A stretch of 8,465 nt of DNA from an uncultured Desulfobulbaceae bacterium (GTDB lineage Bacteria > Desulfobacterota > Desulfobulbia > Desulfobulbales > BM004). Below, piece after piece: positions 5,471 to 8,465 of the stretch. The position numbers and the translations under genes are program-made. Below the pieces are notes generated by a model that had not been told where the DNA came from, did no database searches, and saw only the letters and a list, made by a program, of their open reading frames with translations. The stretch is from contig CAMYJP010000082.1 in the NCBI GenBank assembly GCA_947258675.1, forward strand, positions 1 to 8,465, read 5' to 3'. Positions within the stretch are counted from its first letter, which is position 1, and every line of letters starts with the position of its first letter.

Positions 5471-5737
5471 CTAGGAGAATGAATAATTCTTCCTTACAGC
5501 CTTTGATACAATCCACCTGCAATCCAGCCCAGCCGGGAAGGTTACGAAATCTCCAGGACCAAACGAAACTTCCTGTTCAGAGGTTTTCACAGTCACTTCT
5601 CCTTCAAGAATATAACATTGTTCCTGCTGATCATAATGCCAATCGAAACTGGATGGTTCGCATTCCCAGATCGGCCAATCATTAACATTGTACTTTTCAA
5701 GCTTCTGAGGATCAGGTTTTTCAATTGTAATTTTCAT
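5471..5737 (-). CDS. small cupin-domain protein (DUF861/cupin_3-like)
   Basis: This 88-residue protein is a single compact cupin barrel. FDWHYDQQEQCYILEGEVTV (31-50) corresponds to cupin motif 1, and VSFGPGDFVTFPAG (57-70) to motif 2 with the PxG turn. RWIVSKAVRKNYSF (74-87) resembles the W.v...vrK.Y.F ending of the DUF861 group. The group is related to (S)-ureidoglycine aminohydrolase but small single-domain members have no assigned reaction. Only H34 and acidic E39 remain as possible ligands from motif 1, and motif 2 lacks its usual histidine, so metal binding may be lost. GGGAG 8 bases upstream supports the start at 5737. It lies 27 bases after the nucleoside transporter stop codon on the same strand, so it is probably co-transcribed with it. 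Confidence 0.85.
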   Translation of the reverse strand: MKITIEKPDPQKLEKYNVNDWPIWECEPSSFDWHYDQQEQCYILEGEVTVKTSEQEVSFGPGDFVTFPAGLDCRWIVSKAVRKNYSFS

Positions 5738-5764
5738 TGGTACATCTCCCTTAAATGAGTGCTA

Positions 5765-7012
5765 TTAATAAAACATTCCAACAACAGCGCCAGTCATACA
5801 CGTTGCAAGCGTTCCGGCGATTATTGATTTTATCCCAAGTGCCACAATCTCACTTTTTCGATCTGGAGCCATTGCCCCCATTCCACCGATCATTATTCCC
5901 AAACTGCCGAAATTAGCAAAACCGCACATTGCATACGTCATTATCATTTCACTTCTTATACTCAGGGCTTTGTCAGGCAGTTTTGACAGCTCAATATATG
6001 CAAGAAATTCATTGAGGATTGTTTTTACACCCATTAAAAATCCTGCCGTTACGGACTCATTCCACGGAATACCCATAAGCCAAACAATCGGTGCCATAAT
6101 ATAGCCTAAAACTCTTTGCATGGTTATTGGTTGACCACCAACTTGTGGTAATATACTTAAAATAATATTAGTCAGGTGGACAAGTGAGACCAGAACAACA
6201 AGCATGGCAATAATATTAATGAGTAACTGAACGCCTTCAACCGTGCCTTTAGTAACTGCATCCATTGAGCTCGTCGCACTCTGCGGAGGTACTATTTCTC
6301 CGGCCGTCGATACTCCGGTTTCAGGAATAATAACTCGAGCTATTGTAAGTGCAGCAGGCGCACTTATAATAGACGCGGTAAGGATGTGCCCCATGGCGCC
6401 CTCTATAACAGATTCCAAAATTGCCGCATAAAGCACCATCACTGTTCCTGCAATAGTAGACATGCCGCAGGTCATTATGCAGAACAATTCACTTCTGGTC
6501 ATACGGGAAAGATACGGTCTAATAAAAAGAGGCGCCTCAATCATACCCACAAAGATATTAACAGCTGAACCAACTCCGAGGGCGCCACCTACATCTAATG
6601 TTTTTTGTAGAGCCCAGGCAAACCCTTTTACGATAATCGGCATTATGCGCCAATAAAAAAGCAGTGAAGATAAACCACTGACCACGACGACAAGAGGTAG
6701 CGCCTGAAAGGCCAAGATAAAGCTTGCGCCGGGAAACCTTTCTTCAAATGGCAGGTCACTGCCACCCAAATATCCAAAAACAAGTGAAGTTCCTGCTGTA
6801 GTAGCTTCTTGCAAGGCAAAAACAGCTTTATTTAACAGGATAAATACTTCTTGGGAAATTGGAAGTTTCAGCAGCAGTAAGGCAAAAATAAACTGCATCG
6901 TCAGTCCAATTCCTATGGTTTTCAATCGTACCTTCTTTCTGTTTTCGCTAAATAGCCAGGCCAGAAAAACCAAGGTAAATAATCCAAAACCACTGTGTAT
7001 TGTAGAAATCAT
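5765..7012 (-). CDS. concentrative nucleoside transporter (CNT/NupC family)
   Basis: This 415-residue inner-membrane protein has the full length and repeated hydrophobic segments of the CNT family, which imports nucleosides with Na+ or H+. Family landmarks are VNIFVGMIEAPLFIRPYL (151-168), TCGMSTIAGTVM (181-192), ILNEFLAYIE (332-341) and CGFANFGSLGIMIGG (363-377). By alignment from memory to the Vibrio cholerae CNT, the sodium-site N152/V155/I187 and substrate-site E159, E335, F365, N367 and S370 are kept. The two nucleobase-contact positions of the GQTE motif are M157 and I158 here. The start at 7012 has no clear Shine-Dalgarno sequence, so the exact N-terminus is less certain, but the following hydrophobic segment fits helix 1. 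The cupin gene follows after 27 bases. Base specificity may differ from classical members. Confidence 0.92.
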   Translation of the reverse strand: MISTIHSGFGLFTLVFLAWLFSENRKKVRLKTIGIGLTMQFIFALLLLKLPISQEVFILLNKAVFALQEATTAGTSLVFGYLGGSDLPFEERFPGASFILAFQALPLVVVVSGLSSLLFYWRIMPIIVKGFAWALQKTLDVGGALGVGSAVNIFVGMIEAPLFIRPYLSRMTRSELFCIMTCGMSTIAGTVMVLYAAILESVIEGAMGHILTASIISAPAALTIARVIIPETGVSTAGEIVPPQSATSSMDAVTKGTVEGVQLLINIIAMLVVLVSLVHLTNIILSILPQVGGQPITMQRVLGYIMAPIVWLMGIPWNESVTAGFLMGVKTILNEFLAYIELSKLPDKALSIRSEMIMTYAMCGFANFGSLGIMIGGMGAMAPDRKSEIVALGIKSIIAGTLATCMTGAVVGMFY

Positions 7013-7120
7013 TCTAGTGTTATTTTTCTAAGAATTTGAGAGAATAACGTAAAAACCCCATTCGTTACCACCGACAACTAAATAATGCTCAATCCAAAAA
7101 AGATTCAAATGTAATACTGA

Positions 7121-7148
7121 TAAATAAAAAGTCCCAAAACGGAGTCAA
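7121..7148 (-). promoter_or_regulatory. putative promoter of the transporter-cupin operon
   Basis: On the minus strand, TTGACT (7143-7148) and TATTTA (7121-7126) are separated by 16 bases. Transcription would start near 7114 and leave a leader of about 100 bases before the transporter start codon. The leader contains a short TAACG/CGTTA stem but no riboswitch structure I recognise. Confidence 0.4.
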
Positions 7149-7175
7149 TGCAATTTAGCCATCTCAATTAAAAGA

Positions 7176-7400
7176 TTATTTCTTTTTAATGTCTATTATA
7201 TTCTCAAGAGGATAACGTCCCTCTTTGCCTTTATCTCTGTTAAACAATATCAGTTCATGTTCGCCTAGTAGGTCAACGTACTCACCATACCTTTTTCTGA
7301 CCTTACCGGTACTTGTTTTATATTTTAGGGCAACACTGAAATTTTTATCATGTTTTTTTTGCAGTCCATGTATGAAACGAATTATTTCTTGATTATCCAT
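7176..7400 (-). CDS. small basic hypothetical protein, possibly a beta-barrel fold
   Basis: This 74-residue protein is not recognised. After a short helix (1-17), it shows alternating strands: FSVALKYKTSTGKVRKRYGE (21-40), YVDLLGEHELILFNRD (41-56) and EGRYPLENIIDIKKK (60-74). The strand-turn pattern with a G-[HE]-LILF centre and the R-Y-P-LENI end resembles small SH3/Sm-like or WYL-like barrels, which often bind nucleic acids. This is fold-level guessing. The protein is very basic, with a lysine-rich end. ATG 7400 was chosen because AAGGA (7408-7412) lies 7 bases upstream; an in-frame extension to 7427 lacks a site. A palindromic repeat element begins about 25-30 bases upstream and separates it from the TatD gene. 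The transporter promoter lies just downstream. Confidence 0.7.
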   Translation of the reverse strand: MDNQEIIRFIHGLQKKHDKNFSVALKYKTSTGKVRKRYGEYVDLLGEHELILFNRDKGKEGRYPLENIIDIKKK

Positions 7401-7422
7401 AAATTGTTCCTTTTTGATATGA

Positions 7423-7607
7423 CTCAATTAGTTTCCATCCGTAAACGGCCCTTTTTAGCAAATTCTGCGTCAATCTTCTTAATTGCTTGTGCGACGTACC
7501 TAAGTACGACTCCGCACAATTCTTTGATTTCCTTGACTTTACTAAAAATTGCTCGTTTCTGAATTGGAAACGATCTATTGTAACCACCCGGATGGAACAC
7601 TAATTAG
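7423..7607. repeat. long imperfect palindrome, MITE/REP-like element
   Basis: The core 7431-7571 is an imperfect inverted repeat centred near 7501. Matching arms, from outside in, are GTTTCCA (7431-7437)/TGGAAAC (7565-7571), TTTTTAG (7452-7458)/CTAAAAA (7542-7548), GTCAA (7469-7473)/TTGAC (7533-7537), TTGTGCG (7487-7493)/CGCACAA (7513-7519) and CGTAC (7495-7499)/GTACG (7504-7508) around CTAA. A second outer pair, AATTAGTTTCCATCC (7426-7440) and GGATGGAACACTAATT (7590-7605), matches with one inserted base and may mark the true ends. GATAT occurs on both sides (7416-7420 and 7611-7615), possibly a target duplication. It has no transposase and no convincing gene. It could act as a bidirectional terminator or mRNA-stabilising hairpin between the TatD gene and the 74-residue gene. 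Confidence 0.72.
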
Positions 7608-7631
7608 CGTGATATTCGCATGCATTGTATT

Positions 7632-8396
7632 TTAGGTATTATAAAGAACCCTTACATTTTCAGAGATATGTTCCAACACCTCTTCTTTGGGTCTCTTTTT
7701 CAAGATTGTAATAGCTTCAAGTGCTAAAAGGATATTTGCCGGTTCATTCCTTTCTCCAGGTGTTGGGCCCAAAACCGGGCTATCAGACTCTAGCAAAAGA
7801 CAGGATAGGGGAAGCTTTTTTACTAATTTTTGTTTCTGCTTTGACCGGACAATAGAAGGTGGCACAGAGACAAAATAGCCTGCCTCAACTCCTGGCATTG
7901 CAGCAGAATATTTACCATCAAAGGCATGCAGCTGGACCCTTTTGGAACCAGCCTCAAGTAGCATCTTTACAACATGACGACCGGCCGACCTTGAATGAAT
8001 ATTCATAACCATATCAAGTTCATCAGCCAATGAGATAAAACCTTTTAAGATATGGCGTTGAAGTTCTCGATCTTTTTCTTCTTTGGCTATCCAATAATCT
8101 AGGCCTATTTCGCCTATGGCTTTTAATTTATTTTTATTTGTGCGAATGAACTGATAGAGTTCTTCTGCATGCTGCAGGTTCAAATTTGATGGATAAAGTC
8201 CAGCCGCAGCGAGAATTTCCGGATGACGGTCAGCCAAAATAATATTCTGTACAGCATCTTTAATATTCTCTCCGACTGCGAGTACCTTGTCTATCCCGAG
8301 CTCTGCTGCTTTCTTTAACACTTCATGACGATCATTATCAAATACAGGGTCACAAAGATGGGCGTGAGTGTCTATTAATTTCAATGAAGTATTCAT
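7632..8396 (-). CDS. TatD-family metal-dependent hydrolase
   Basis: This 254-residue protein is a full-length TatD-type TIM-barrel hydrolase. Metal-binding landmarks are DTHAHL (9-14, with H11 and H13), GEIGLDY (95-101, with E96), NIHSRSAG (132-139, with H134), LHAFDG (156-161, with H157) and LLESDSPVLGP (201-211, with D205). Family members are Mg-dependent deoxyribonucleases or related phosphoesterases acting in DNA repair and quality control. The ESDSPVLGPTPGERNEPANI ending is closer, from memory, to the archaeal-like TatD branch than to E. coli TatD with its D-A-P motif. ATG 8396 was chosen because it places the DTHAHL motif at the usual distance from the N-terminus; neither it nor the alternative TTG at 8423 has a clear ribosome site. 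Upstream sequence is cut by the window edge. Confidence 0.92.
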   Translation of the reverse strand: MNTSLKLIDTHAHLCDPVFDNDRHEVLKKAAELGIDKVLAVGENIKDAVQNIILADRHPEILAAAGLYPSNLNLQHAEELYQFIRTNKNKLKAIGEIGLDYWIAKEEKDRELQRHILKGFISLADELDMVMNIHSRSAGRHVVKMLLEAGSKRVQLHAFDGKYSAAMPGVEAGYFVSVPPSIVRSKQKQKLVKKLPLSCLLLESDSPVLGPTPGERNEPANILLALEAITILKKRPKEEVLEHISENVRVLYNT

Positions 8397-8465
8397 TAGG
8401 ATTATTTCATCAACTGGTAACAAGATGAGTCGATATTGAATTTCAGAAATAATTAAAAATAAAAG

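Noticed and set aside
7417..7452. Promoter reading out of the palindromic element (TTTACG-N17-TCATAT, minus strand)
   Set aside because: Both boxes are weak, and the predicted start would fall on the ribosome site of the 74-residue gene.
7393..7587. Open 64-residue frame on the minus strand across the palindromic element
   Set aside because: It follows the inverted-repeat sequence, has no ribosome site or recognisable domain, and overlaps the start of the better supported 74-residue gene.

Overview
The window is AT-rich chromosomal DNA from an anaerobic or microaerophilic bacterium, most likely a sulfate-reducing or related Desulfobacterota (former Deltaproteobacteria). This is an inference from the gene set: a periplasmic tetraheme c-type cytochrome, a multi-cysteine rubredoxin-like zinc-ribbon protein, a small SAP-like/Cys protein of a type I associate with this group, a PilZ c-di-GMP receptor and dense GGAG Shine-Dalgarno sequences. 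No rRNA, tRNA, CRISPR array or intact insertion sequence was seen. Most genes lie on the minus strand; two (4484-4666 and 4983-5342) lie on the plus strand in the middle.

Region 1 (44-1795, minus strand, read right to left): a HIT-family nucleotide hydrolase, then a nickel superoxide dismutase (sodN) with a classical Sec signal peptide placed so that signal-peptidase cleavage exposes the Ni-binding N-terminal histidine, then an exported tetraheme cytochrome with a Ca-binding-like loop, then a small protein with 11 cysteines. Gaps of about 50-62, 39 and 49 bases and good ribosome sites suggest one oxidative-stress transcript, with superoxide removal in the periplasm next to a haem protein that could exchange electrons.

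Region 2 (1878-4118, minus strand): an unrecognised 156-residue protein, a receiver-domain protein with an N-terminal extension and no output domain, and an aminoglycoside-phosphotransferase-fold kinase resembling N-acetylhexosamine kinase (NahK). They are separated by only about 27-30 bases and look like one operon that may join a signalling input to small-molecule phosphorylation.

Region 3 (4119-5342): two AT-rich intergenic stretches surround a 60-residue SAP-like/Cys protein that ends at a very strong intrinsic terminator, followed by a PilZ-domain protein. Four alternating GGATAY half-sites lie on the putative promoter and leader of the small gene. Three ATTCCG boxes spaced 30-31 bases lie upstream of the PilZ gene.

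Region 4 (5471-7012, minus strand): a concentrative nucleoside transporter (CNT/NupC family) and, 27 bases downstream, a DUF861-like cupin. The transporter keeps most CNT substrate and sodium residues but has GMIE where characterised members have GQTE.

Region 5 (7176-8396, minus strand): a 74-residue basic beta-rich protein of unknown function and a TatD-family metal-dependent hydrolase. Between them lies an element of about 140-185 bases that is an imperfect palindrome along its whole length, probably a MITE/REP-like repeat.
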